A DNA stretch of 17,112 bases. Origin: Nitrospirota bacterium. Its GTDB lineage: Bacteria; Nitrospirota; 9FT-COMBO-42-15; HDB-SIOI813. The stretch's first letter is position 1. Each line of letters opens with the position of its first letter. A program made the position numbers and the translations under genes. The notes beneath the pieces were generated by a model. That model saw only the letters and a list, made by a program, of their open reading frames with translations. It had not been told where the DNA came from and did no database searches. Shown piece after piece: positions 1 to 6,135 of this stretch. The stretch covers positions 1 to 17,112 of the forward strand of contig JACRGZ010000191.1 of NCBI GenBank assembly GCA_016234155.1, given 5' to 3'.

Positions 1-12
1 GAACCCAAATGA
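1..12 (+). CDS. rpsL: 30S ribosomal protein S12, last three codons (partial)
   Basis: These twelve bases read Glu-Pro-Lys-stop (TGA) and are the same as the end of the complete rpsL at 16612-16983. They are here only because the window begins inside the 141-bp sequence that is repeated at both ends. There is no second rpsL gene. Confidence 0.9.
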   Translation, partial: EPK

Positions 13-65
13 GTGAATGAGTGGATGAGTAGATGGGTTAGAATCTCATTTACCCATTTACTCAT
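10..65 (+). repeat. Octamer-array hairpin in the rpsL-rpsG gap
   Basis: Starting on the rpsL stop codon, an 8-bp word repeats with small changes (TGAGTGAA, TGAGTGGA, TGAGTAGA). Bases 25-38 then pair with 52-65 over 14 positions, 13 Watson-Crick and one G-U in RNA, leaving a 13-nt loop. The right arm ends five bases before the AAGGAG ribosome-binding site of rpsG. A second copy lies at 16981-17036 because of the terminal overlap. The architecture is shared with the other gap elements but the word is different. Confidence 0.75.
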
Positions 66-82
66 AATATAAGGAGATAGAG

Positions 83-553
83 ATGCCCAGGCATGGGGCG
101 CTTCAACTTAGAGAAACGAAAGTTGATCTGAAGTACAATGACCTTTTGGTGGCAAAGATCATAGTTGTCATCATGAAGAAAGGTAAAAGGAGTCTTGCAG
201 AGAAGATATTCTATGGCGCTCTCAATATAGTAAAAGAGAAAACCTCTGCTGACCCTGTAAAGATATTCAGGACTGCAATAGAAAATGTGAGGCCGGTTGT
301 TGAGGTTAAATCCCGCCGTGTAGGAGGGGCATCATATCAGGTCCCTGTTGATATAAGGAGTCCGAGGCGTAACGCACTTGCTGTAAGGTGGCTTGCGCAA
401 TTTGCAAGGGAGAGGGCGGGCAAAAACATGCAGGAAAAATTGGCGGCTGAGATTATGGATGCCTCAAATGGTACCGGCGGGGCAGTTAAAAAGAAAGAAG
501 ATACCCACCGGATGGCAGAGGCCAATAAGGCTTTTGCACATTACAGGTGGTAG
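83..553 (+). CDS. rpsG: 30S ribosomal protein S7
   Basis: S7 is the primary assembly protein for the head of the small ribosomal subunit. It binds the 3' major domain of 16S rRNA close to the exit site. The 156-residue product has the family's usual length and the expected features: a basic N-terminus (MPRHGAL), the LVAKIIVVIMKKGKR segment around residues 22-36, the VEVKSRRVGGASYQVPVDI stretch around residues 73-91, and an AFAHYRW end typical of the long S7 form. The ATG is preceded at good spacing by AAGGAG (71-76). It follows rpsL by 70 bp and precedes fusA, the classical str operon order. In Escherichia coli S7 represses translation of this operon, but I did not identify an S7 target here. 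Confidence 0.97.
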   Translation: MPRHGALQLRETKVDLKYNDLLVAKIIVVIMKKGKRSLAEKIFYGALNIVKEKTSADPVKIFRTAIENVRPVVEVKSRRVGGASYQVPVDIRSPRRNALAVRWLAQFARERAGKNMQEKLAAEIMDASNGTGGAVKKKEDTHRMAEANKAFAHYRW

Positions 554-561
554 TAAGTTAG

Positions 562-650
562 AGGGTTCAAGGAGTCAAGGGGGCGAGGGTTCAAGTGGTC
601 AAGAACTTATTTTTCACTTGAACCCTTGAATCCACGAACCCTTGAACCCT
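562..650 (+). repeat. Octamer-array hairpin in the rpsG-fusA gap
   Basis: The left arm 562-597 is a run of 8-bp words of the type AGGGTTCA, AGGAGTCA, AGGGTTCA. The right arm 615-650 is its imperfect reverse complement, with 28 of 36 positions matching by hand alignment, including 11 in a row at each end. The loop is 17 nt. The element starts 8 bp after the rpsG stop and ends 6 bp before the GGAG that serves fusA. It uses the same word family as the nusG-rplK and rpoB-rpoC gaps. Confidence 0.85.
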
Positions 651-666
651 GATTTTGGAGATTGAA

Positions 667-2751
667 GTGTCAAGGCAGTATCCCTTGGACAAGACAAGAA
701 ATATAGGCATAATGGCTCACATTGATGCAGGGAAAACCACGTCTACTGAACGTATACTGTATTACACGGGGGTTTCATACAAGATCGGAGAGGTAGATGA
801 GGGTACGGCTACCATGGACTGGATGGAGCAGGAGAAGGAGCGCGGCATTACAATTACTTCAGCGGCCACTACATGCTTCTGGAAAGATACCCGTGTCAAT
901 ATTATTGATACCCCGGGCCATGTGGATTTTACAATTGAGGTGGAGAGGTCCCTCAGGGTTCTCGACGGGGCCGTTGCGATATTTGATGCCAGTCAGGGTG
1001 TTGAACCTCAGTCTGAGACTGTCTGGCGTCAGGCAGATAAATACGACGTTCCGAGGGTCGCTTTTATAAACAAGATGGATAAGATAGGCGCTGATTTCAT
1101 GGAGAGTGTTAAATCAATGGTTGACAGACTTGCTGCCAATCCTGTGCCCGTTCAGATTCCTATTGGAGTTGAGGGTACATTCAGGGGGCCGGTAGACCTG
1201 ATAACAATGAATGCTGTCTATTTCGATGACGAGACGCTCGGCGCGAAATATGTCGTGGATGAGATACCTGAAGACCTGCGTCCATTAGCGAAGGAATACA
1301 GGGATAAGATGATAGAGAAGCTGGCGGACTGCGATGATGCAGTCATGGAAAAATATATAGCAGGAAAAGAGGTATCAGCAGAGGAGATAAAAAGGGCGCT
1401 TCGTAAGGGAACTATTGCGATGAAAATAACCCCGGTTCTGTGCGGCGCTTCCTTCAAAAATAAAGGTATCCAGTTGCTGCTTGATGCAATTATTGAATAT
1501 CTCCCTTCTCCGTTAGATCTGCCGCCGGTAAAAGGTATTCATCCTGATACAGGCGCTGAGATTGAGAGGCGGCCTGATGATAATGAGCCGTTTTCCGCGT
1601 TGGCATTTAAGATTATGACTGACCCTTTTGTGGGGCAGCTGACATACTTCAGGGTTTACTCCGGTGTTTTGAATGCCGGCTCGTATATATATAATTCCAC
1701 CAGGGATAATACAGAGAGAATCGGAAGACTCCTGAAGATGCATGCGAATAAAAGGGAGGAGATAAAGACTGTATATGCCGGAGAGATAGCTGCTGCCGTG
1801 GGTTTGAAGAATACAACGACCGGGGATACCCTGTGTGATAAGGCAAATCCGATAATTCTTGAAAAGATGGAATTTCCTGAGCCTGTAATAGGAATTGCAA
1901 TTGAGCCTAAGACCAAATCAGACCAGGAAAAGATGGGCGCCGCCCTTCAGAAACTGGCCCAGGAAGATCCGTCATTCAGGGTGAGGACTGATGAGGAGAC
2001 CGGACAGACTATAATATCCGGTATGGGTGAGCTTCATCTTGAGATTATAGTGGACAGGCTGCTGAGGGAGTTTAAGGTTGAGGCCAATGTAGGCAAACCG
2101 CAGGTGGCGTATAGAGAAACTATCAAAGGAAAAGTTGAGAGCGAGGGGAAATATATCAGGCAGACAGGCGGGCGCGGCCAATACGGGCATGTCTGGATTA
2201 CGGTCGAACCAAAGCTGCAAGGTGAAGGGTTTGAGTTTTTAAATAAGATCGTTGGTGGCGCAATTCCGCGTGAATATATACCTGCGGTTGAAAAGGGTAT
2301 AAAAGAGGCGCTGGATACAGGTGTGCTGGCGGGCTATCCTGTTGTGGATGTGAAGGTTACCATTTTTGACGGGTCATACCATGACGTTGATTCATCTGAG
2401 ATGGCTTTTAAGATAGCAGGTTCTATGGCTTTTAAAGATGGTGTCAGGAGGGCAACCCCCGTGCTTCTTGAGCCTATAATGTCCCTTGAGGTTATAGTGG
2501 CGGAAGAATATATGGGTGATGTAATAGGTGATATAAATTCCAGGCGAGGGAAGATCCATGGAGTCAGGCCGAGATCGGCTGCCCAGATAATTACAGCGGA
2601 AGTCCCGTTGGCGGAGATGTTTGGTTATGCAACGGATATTAGATCTCTGACGCAGGGCCGTGCAACCTTTACACTGCAATTTGCGAGGTATGAAGAGGTT
2701 CCAAGGAATATTTCCGAGCAGATAGTGGCCAAGGTTAAGGGCTCCAGTTAG
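667..2751 (+). CDS. fusA: Translation elongation factor G
   Basis: EF-G is the GTPase that drives translocation of tRNA and mRNA on the ribosome and, with the recycling factor, splits ribosomes. The 694-residue product has the full family length. GTPase motifs counted from this start are AHIDAGKT (17-24), the RGITI switch I element, DTPGH (81-85) and NKMD (135-138). The later domains are all present, including the GGRGQYGHV region of domain IV and the IHGVRPR region of domain V. I place the start at GTG 667: GGAG (657-660) sits six bases upstream, and the sequence then opens as x-SRQYPLDKTRNIGI, matching the usual MARQYPLEKTRN. An in-frame TTG at 655 overlaps that ribosome-binding site and is unlikely. 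The gene sits between rpsG and tuf. Confidence 0.96.
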   Translation: MSRQYPLDKTRNIGIMAHIDAGKTTSTERILYYTGVSYKIGEVDEGTATMDWMEQEKERGITITSAATTCFWKDTRVNIIDTPGHVDFTIEVERSLRVLDGAVAIFDASQGVEPQSETVWRQADKYDVPRVAFINKMDKIGADFMESVKSMVDRLAANPVPVQIPIGVEGTFRGPVDLITMNAVYFDDETLGAKYVVDEIPEDLRPLAKEYRDKMIEKLADCDDAVMEKYIAGKEVSAEEIKRALRKGTIAMKITPVLCGASFKNKGIQLLLDAIIEYLPSPLDLPPVKGIHPDTGAEIERRPDDNEPFSALAFKIMTDPFVGQLTYFRVYSGVLNAGSYIYNSTRDNTERIGRLLKMHANKREEIKTVYAGEIAAAVGLKNTTTGDTLCDKANPIILEKMEFPEPVIGIAIEPKTKSDQEKMGAALQKLAQEDPSFRVRTDEETGQTIISGMGELHLEIIVDRLLREFKVEANVGKPQVAYRETIKGKVESEGKYIRQTGGRGQYGHVWITVEPKLQGEGFEFLNKIVGGAIPREYIPAVEKGIKEALDTGVLAGYPVVDVKVTIFDGSYHDVDSSEMAFKIAGSMAFKDGVRRATPVLLEPIMSLEVIVAEEYMGDVIGDINSRRGKIHGVRPRSAAQIITAEVPLAEMFGYATDIRSLTQGRATFTLQFARYEEVPRNISEQIVAKVKGSS

Positions 2752-2855
2752 GTAGCAGGTAGCAGGTAGCGGGTAGCGGGTAACAGGTAGCAGGTAAGAG
2801 TGTAGCAGATGAAGCAGGATTTTCCTGCTACCTGCTACCTGCTACCTGCTACCTA
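2749..2855 (+). repeat. Heptamer-array hairpin in the fusA-tuf gap
   Basis: The left arm is a tandem array of 7-bp words, mainly GTAGCAG with GTAGCGG and GTAACAG variants, and it begins on the fusA stop codon itself. Bases 2749-2780 pair with 2824-2855 over all 32 positions, and the only two departures are G-U pairs in RNA. The remaining words (2781-2800) fall in the loop. The right arm ends eight bases before the AAGGAGG of tuf. It is the strongest hairpin of the set. There is no U-run after it, so it is not a classical intrinsic terminator. Confidence 0.9.
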
Positions 2856-2877
2856 AAAGGAATAAGGAGGATTGGAA

Positions 2878-4077
2878 ATGGCAAAGGCGAAGTTTGAGAG
2901 GAAGAAGCCGCATGTAAATGTTGGGACGATAGGGCATGTGGATCATGGTAAGACGACGCTGACGGCAGCGATAACGATGTTATTGCACAAGAGGGGATTA
3001 GCGGACTATATTCCGTATGATCAGATAGACAAGGCGCCTGAGGAGAAGGAGCGTGGTATTACGATAAGTATATCGCATGTGGAGTATCAGACAGAGGCGC
3101 GTCATTATGCGCATGTAGACTGTCCTGGCCATGCTGATTATGTGAAGAACATGATCACTGGAGCTGCGCAGATGGACGGGGCGATATTAGTGGTGAGTGC
3201 GGCAGACGGTCCGATGCCGCAGACGCGTGAGCATATACTTTTGGCGCGGCAGGTAGGTGTGCCCTACATAGTGGTATTTTTGAACAAGGCTGACATGGTG
3301 GATGATAAGGAGTTATTGGATTTGGTTGAGTTGGAGGTGAGGGAGTTATTGACCAAGTATAGTTTTCCCGGGGATGAGATACCTATAGTGGTGGGTAGTG
3401 CGTTGCAGGCGGTTGAGTGTGGGTGTGGCAAGGAGGAGTGTGCGAGATGCGGTCCTGTGTTGAAGCTGATGAAGTCAGTGGATGAGTATGTGCCGACGCC
3501 CAGGCGTGATATAGATAAGCCTTTTATGATGGCGATAGAGGATGTGTTCAGTATATCGGGGAGGGGTACGGTTGTTACCGGGCGTGTAGAGCGTGGTGTA
3601 GTGCGTGTTGGGGAAGAGGTGGAGATAGTTGGTATAAGGGATACGCAGAAGACGGTTGTGACCGGTGTGGAGATGTTTCGTAAGGTGCTGGATGAGGGGC
3701 AGGCAGGGGATAATCTTGGTGTGTTGCTGCGTGGCACGAAGAAGGAGGATGTAGAGCGTGGCATGGTGTTGGCGAAGCCCGGCAGTATAACGCCGCACAC
3801 TAAGTTTAAGGCCGAGGTATATGTATTGACGAAGGAGGAGGGTGGGAGGCACACGCCGTTTTTTAATGGATACAGGCCGCAGTTTTACTTCAGGACTACG
3901 GATGTGACAGGTATTGTGAAGCTGCCGGAGGGTGTGGAGATGGTGATGCCTGGTGATAATGTTACGATAGAGGGTGATTTGATAACGCCTATAGCGATGT
4001 CAGATGGTTTAAGGTTTGCAGTCAGGGAAGGTGGAAAGACAGTGGGGGCAGGGGTGATAAGCAAGGTGATAGAGTAA
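2878..4077 (+). CDS. tuf: Translation elongation factor Tu
   Basis: EF-Tu is the GTPase that delivers aminoacyl-tRNA to the ribosomal A site. The 399-residue product has the GTP-binding motifs GHVDHGKT (19-26), DCPGH (81-85, with the catalytic His85) and NKAD (136-139), the domain 2 signature GRGTVVTGRVERG, and a complete domain 3. ATG 2878 follows AAGGAGG (2864-2870) by seven bases. A TTG two codons upstream is too close to that site. Two things stand out. A cysteine-rich insert C-x-C-x4-C-x2-C occupies residues 181-191, after the G5 SAL motif. Leucine codon use also differs from the neighbours: 13 TTG, 6 TTA, 5 CTG, 2 CTT, no CTC. The upstream neighbour (fusA) fits a tufA locus and the downstream one (rpmG-trnW-secE) a tufB locus, so this may be two loci merged. 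Confidence 0.97.
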   Translation: MAKAKFERKKPHVNVGTIGHVDHGKTTLTAAITMLLHKRGLADYIPYDQIDKAPEEKERGITISISHVEYQTEARHYAHVDCPGHADYVKNMITGAAQMDGAILVVSAADGPMPQTREHILLARQVGVPYIVVFLNKADMVDDKELLDLVELEVRELLTKYSFPGDEIPIVVGSALQAVECGCGKEECARCGPVLKLMKSVDEYVPTPRRDIDKPFMMAIEDVFSISGRGTVVTGRVERGVVRVGEEVEIVGIRDTQKTVVTGVEMFRKVLDEGQAGDNLGVLLRGTKKEDVERGMVLAKPGSITPHTKFKAEVYVLTKEEGGRHTPFFNGYRPQFYFRTTDVTGIVKLPEGVEMVMPGDNVTIEGDLITPIAMSDGLRFAVREGGKTVGAGVISKVIE

Positions 4078-4079
4078 AA

Positions 4080-4111
4080 CGTGAGACGTAAGACGTAAGA
4101 CGTAAGACGTG
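4080..4111 (+). repeat. One-armed heptamer array after tuf
   Basis: About four copies of a 7-bp word (GTAAGAC, first copy GTGAGAC) follow two bases after the tuf stop. Unlike the other gaps, no reverse-complement arm follows: the rest of the gap (4112-4140) is AT-rich and runs into a weak AGAGG ribosome-binding site for rpmG. It may be a half-formed or half-lost member of the same element class. Confidence 0.7.
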
Positions 4112-4148
4112 TTTATTACTCATTGCTTTAATAATAGAGGACATTAAA

Positions 4149-4298
4149 ATGCAGGAGATAATTACATTAGCGTGCAGTGACTGTAAAAACCGTAACTATT
4201 CTACAACAAAGAATAAGCGGAATACGCAGGATAAATTGGAGCTTAAAAAATTCTGTCCATCGTGCAGAAAACATACGGTGCATAAGGAAGTAAAATAG
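4149..4298 (+). CDS. rpmG: 50S ribosomal protein L33
   Basis: This is a small gene of 49 codons plus stop. The product opens MQEIITLACSDCKNRNY and ends HKEVK. It has the two CxxC pairs (Cys9/Cys12 and Cys36/Cys39) of the zinc-binding form of L33, a small protein near the exit site of the large subunit, and the NYSTTKNKR segment typical of the family. The ATG follows AGAGG (4136-4140). Its place between tuf and tRNA-Trp/secE is conserved in many bacteria and supports the call. Confidence 0.95.
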   Translation: MQEIITLACSDCKNRNYSTTKNKRNTQDKLELKKFCPSCRKHTVHKEVK

Positions 4299-4301
4299 AA
4301 T

Positions 4302-4409
4302 AAATTCTAAATTCTAAACAATATCAAATGACCAAAATTCAAAATCCAAGACGCTTTGGATTTTGAATTTGAAATTTTGAATTTGCTTAGGATTTAGATA
4401 TTAGAATTT
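4302..4409 (+). repeat. AT-rich heptamer hairpin in the rpmG-tRNA-Trp gap
   Basis: The left arm (4302-4349) and right arm (4356-4409) are built from 7-bp AT-rich words such as ATTCTAA and TTGAATT. The inner 15 bp pair perfectly (4335-4349 with 4356-4370) around a 6-nt loop, and the outer ends pair again (4302-4309 with 4402-4409). The element fills the space from just after the rpmG stop to 18 bp before the tRNA. Confidence 0.8.
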
Positions 4410-4427
4410 AGGATTTGAATGTGGTAC

Positions 4428-4504
4428 AGGCCAGTAGCTCCAACGGTTAGAGCACCGGTCTCCAAAACCGGGTGTTGGGGGTTCGAATCCCTCCTGGCCT
4501 GCCA
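4428..4504 (+). tRNA. trnW: tRNA-Trp (anticodon CCA)
   Basis: The sequence folds as a complete tRNA. The acceptor stem AGGCCAG pairs with CTGGCCT, the D arm is GCTC/GAGC, and the anticodon stem CCGGT/ACCGG closes the 7-nt loop CTCCAAA, which places CCA at 34-36 for tryptophan. The T arm contains GGTTCGAAT. G is the discriminator base and the 3' CCA is encoded. A tRNA-Trp directly before secE is a conserved arrangement, so the tRNA is probably cut out of the same transcript. Confidence 0.97.
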
Positions 4505-4519
4505 GTTATATGGGATTAC

Positions 4520-4723
4520 ATGGAGAGTGTTAAAAAAATAATAGAGAGTATTAAAACCTTTTTCTTGGAAGTCAGGGCAGAAACCAAAAAGGTTTCTTTC
4601 CCTGCAAAGGACGAGACTATTGGGACAACTGCAGTAGTGCTGGTACTGGTATCTATTGCCACTATTTATATGTGGATATTGGATGTGGCATTATCAGAGA
4701 TGATCGCAAGGATTCTTCCGTAG
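4520..4723 (+). CDS. secE: Preprotein translocase subunit SecE
   Basis: SecE is the small membrane subunit that clamps SecY in the protein-export channel. The 67-residue product has the short single-helix form: an amphipathic cytoplasmic region (residues 1-30, including the conserved EVRAETKKVSFP motif) followed by one hydrophobic segment (about 33-55, TTAVVLVLVSIATIYMWIL). ATG 4520 is the first in-frame ATG outside the tRNA, and reading further upstream would run into the tRNA. It lies only 15 bases after the tRNA 3' end, with no more than a weak GGGA (4512-4515) as a ribosome-binding site. nusG follows after 16 bp, the usual secE-nusG pairing. Confidence 0.95.
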   Translation: MESVKKIIESIKTFFLEVRAETKKVSFPAKDETIGTTAVVLVLVSIATIYMWILDVALSEMIARILP

Positions 4724-4739
4724 GTTATTTGAGGTATTG

Positions 4740-5270
4740 ATGGCAAAACAGTGGTATGTAGTTCATACTTATTCGGGATTTGAGAATAAGGTCAAGGCGG
4801 GCATAGAGGAGAGGATTGCAATACTTGGTCTCAAGGACGGCTTTGGTCAGATACTTATTCCGACAGAAAATGTGGTTGAGCTGAAAGAGGGCAAAAAGAG
4901 GGTTGCGACCAAGAAGGTTTTTCCCGGGTACATATTGATAGAGATGGAGATGTCTGATGAGACTTGGAACTTAGTGAAAAATATGCCTAAGGTAACAGGC
5001 TTTGTAGGCGGTGGCGGGACTCCAACGCCGTTATCAGATAAAGAAGTAGATTCTATCGTTCAGCAGATGGACGCCAGCGCATCAGCGCCAAGGAGCCGTG
5101 TCCAATTTAATCGAGGAGACGCCGTCAGGATCATAGTTGAGCCATTTCTTGGATTTAATGGTATTGTTGATGAGATTGATTTGGACCACGGCAAGGTAAA
5201 GGTACTTGTCAGCATATTTGGACGTGCGACACCAGTGGAGCTGGATTTTCTGCAGGTGGAAAAGCTATGA
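4740..5270 (+). CDS. nusG: Transcription termination/antitermination protein NusG
   Basis: NusG binds the RNA polymerase clamp to suppress pausing and links polymerase to Rho or to the ribosome. The 176-residue product begins MAKQWYVVHTYSGFENKV, the standard NGN-domain opening. It carries PTENVVELKEGKK and FPGYILIEM in that domain, and ends with a KOW domain (about 120-176) containing FNGIVDEID and SIFGRATPVELDF. The KOW loop reads VEPF where NDGPF is more usual, which is a mild variation. ATG 4740 follows GAGG (4731-4734); a TTG directly before it is too close to that site to be used. The gene is coupled to secE and followed by rplK. Confidence 0.97.
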   Translation: MAKQWYVVHTYSGFENKVKAGIEERIAILGLKDGFGQILIPTENVVELKEGKKRVATKKVFPGYILIEMEMSDETWNLVKNMPKVTGFVGGGGTPTPLSDKEVDSIVQQMDASASAPRSRVQFNRGDAVRIIVEPFLGFNGIVDEIDLDHGKVKVLVSIFGRATPVELDFLQVEKL

Positions 5271-5272
5271 AG

Positions 5273-5364
5273 TAGGGTTCAATGGGTCAAGGGGTCAAGG
5301 ATTCAAGTGAAGGATTTTCAGAATTTCACTTGACCCCTTGAATCCTTGAACCCTCGACCCCTTA
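5273..5364 (+). repeat. Octamer-array hairpin in the nusG-rplK gap
   Basis: The left arm 5273-5310 consists of 8-bp words of the AAGGGGTC/AAGGATTC type, and the right arm 5326-5364 is the reverse complement of the same kind of array. The words are in a different order in the two arms, so GGGGTC faces GGATTC at several places and the stem is held by the shared frame. The element begins two bases after the nusG stop and ends six bases before the AGGGAG of rplK. Confidence 0.85.
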
Positions 5365-5385
5365 ATTAGAAGGGAGAACGGCAAT

Positions 5386-5814
5386 ATGGCTAAAGAGGTG
5401 ATACGTAATATCAAGCTTCAGCTTCCGGCAGGAAAGGCAAACCCTGCTCCTCCGGTAGGGCCGGCGCTTGGCCAGCATGGGGTAAATATAATGGAATTTT
5501 GCAAGGCATTTAATGCTAAGACGCAGAACCAGGAAGGGACTATTATCCCTGTAATTATTACAGTGTATGCTGACAGGTCATTTGATTTTGTGTTGAAAAC
5601 ACCGCCTGCTTCTGAACTCCTGAAGAAGGCGTCCGGTATTGTAAAAGGTTCCGGGACTCCTAATAAGGAGAAGGTTGGAAGTATTACAGCATCTCAGGTT
5701 CGGGAGATAGCAAAACTCAAGATGCCTGATCTAAATTGTCATGATATTGATGCAGCATACAATATTATTGCAGGTACTGCAAGGAGTATGGGGATAGAGA
5801 TATTAACGGGATAA
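5386..5814 (+). CDS. rplK: 50S ribosomal protein L11
   Basis: L11 binds the 1070 region of 23S rRNA at the base of the stalk, in the GTPase-associated centre where thiostrepton acts, and is needed for RelA-type stringent sensing. The 142-residue product has the family length. It shows the proline-rich N-terminal linker PAGKANPAPPVGPALGQHGVN (about 15-35) and the C-terminal rRNA-binding domain with KVGSITASQVREIAKLKMPDLN and a TARSMGIEI ending. The ATG follows AGGGAG (5371-5376). rplK and rplA usually form one unit. Here they are separated by 321 bp of inserted repeats. Confidence 0.97.
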   Translation: MAKEVIRNIKLQLPAGKANPAPPVGPALGQHGVNIMEFCKAFNAKTQNQEGTIIPVIITVYADRSFDFVLKTPPASELLKKASGIVKGSGTPNKEKVGSITASQVREIAKLKMPDLNCHDIDAAYNIIAGTARSMGIEILTG

Positions 5815-5843
5815 CTTTATGAAAAAGGGTAAAAGTTCAGCTA

Positions 5844-6080
5844 ACCGCAGAGACGCAGAGGCGCTGAGTATGGAAATTAATCAAATGAGGCTTTTGCAAA
5901 AGTCTATGTCATCCCCGAAATCTTCTATCGGGGATATGATTTTCTGTAATAAAACACTATATTCCCGCTTAAATCATGCGGGAATGACAACATTTTTATA
6001 CTTTTGCAAGAGCCTCAAATAACAGAAAAGATAATGAGAATAGACTCTAAATTTTCTCTGCGTCTCTGCGTCTCTGCGGT
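5844..6080 (+). repeat. Octamer hairpin arms split by a MITE, rplK-rplA gap
   Basis: The left arm 5844-5868 and right arm 6056-6080 are 25-bp inverted repeats with 23 matches, built from the 8-bp word ACGCAGAG (on the other strand CTCTGCGT). Between them lie 187 bp, of which 130 are the MITE-like element and its flanking duplication. Taking that insertion out leaves a hairpin with a loop of about 53 nt, comparable with the uninterrupted elements in other gaps. Confidence 0.8.
5887..6016 (+). mobile_element. 130-bp MITE-like element, copy 1
   Basis: The termini are 19-bp inverted repeats (GAGGCTTTTGCAAAAGTCT at the left, imperfect complement at 5998-6016). The flanks are a 4-bp direct duplication AAAT (5883-5886 and 6017-6020), which marks insertion. 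Inside are two hairpins, 5911-5935 (ATCCCCG...CGGGGAT) and 5961-5985 (ATTCCCGC...GCGGGAAT). There is no coding capacity, so it would need a transposase supplied in trans. It matches the reverse complement of 8045-8174 at 121 of 130 positions by hand count. The transposase family is unknown. Confidence 0.88.
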
Positions 6081-6135
6081 GAACTATTACGATATTAGGA
6101 TTTAGAATTTACATTTTATTAGAAGGAGTTAAACG

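Larger units (their letters stand above)
1..141. repeat. Terminal direct repeat, left copy (identical to 16972-17112)
   Basis: Bases 1-141 match 16972-17112 base for base. The repeat holds the last codons of rpsL, the rpsL-rpsG gap and the first 59 bases of rpsG. An exact overlap of this length, with coding sense that continues across the join, is what a circular or cyclic assembly path leaves. It does not look like a biological long terminal repeat. The unit length is 16971 bp. Confidence 0.95.
5815..6135. other. Repeat-filled gap between rplK and rplA
   Basis: This 321-bp gap has no convincing gene. An ATG at 5819 opens 67 codons, but these run through the repeats and resemble nothing. From left to right the gap holds the left arm of an octamer hairpin (5844-5868), a 130-bp MITE-like element (5887-6016), the right arm of the hairpin (6056-6080), a scrap of the ATTAGGATTTAGAATTT type (6094-6110) also seen in the rpmG-trnW gap, and the AGAAGGAG ribosome-binding site of rplA (6121-6128). 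Confidence 0.8.

Noticed and set aside
2749..2855. CRISPR array or minisatellite from the tandem GTAGCAG words
   Set aside because: The repeat unit is only 7 bp with no spacers, and the array is followed by its own reverse complement, so it is a hairpin element.
3264..3854. A 196-codon open frame antisense to tuf
   Set aside because: Long antisense frames are expected opposite a gene rich in NNG codons. It has no recognisable motif, start context or conserved sequence, and tuf is certain.
5819..6022. A 67-codon open frame between rplK and rplA
   Set aside because: It runs through the octamer arm and the MITE, its codons are those of the repeats, it has no ribosome-binding site, and its product resembles nothing I know.
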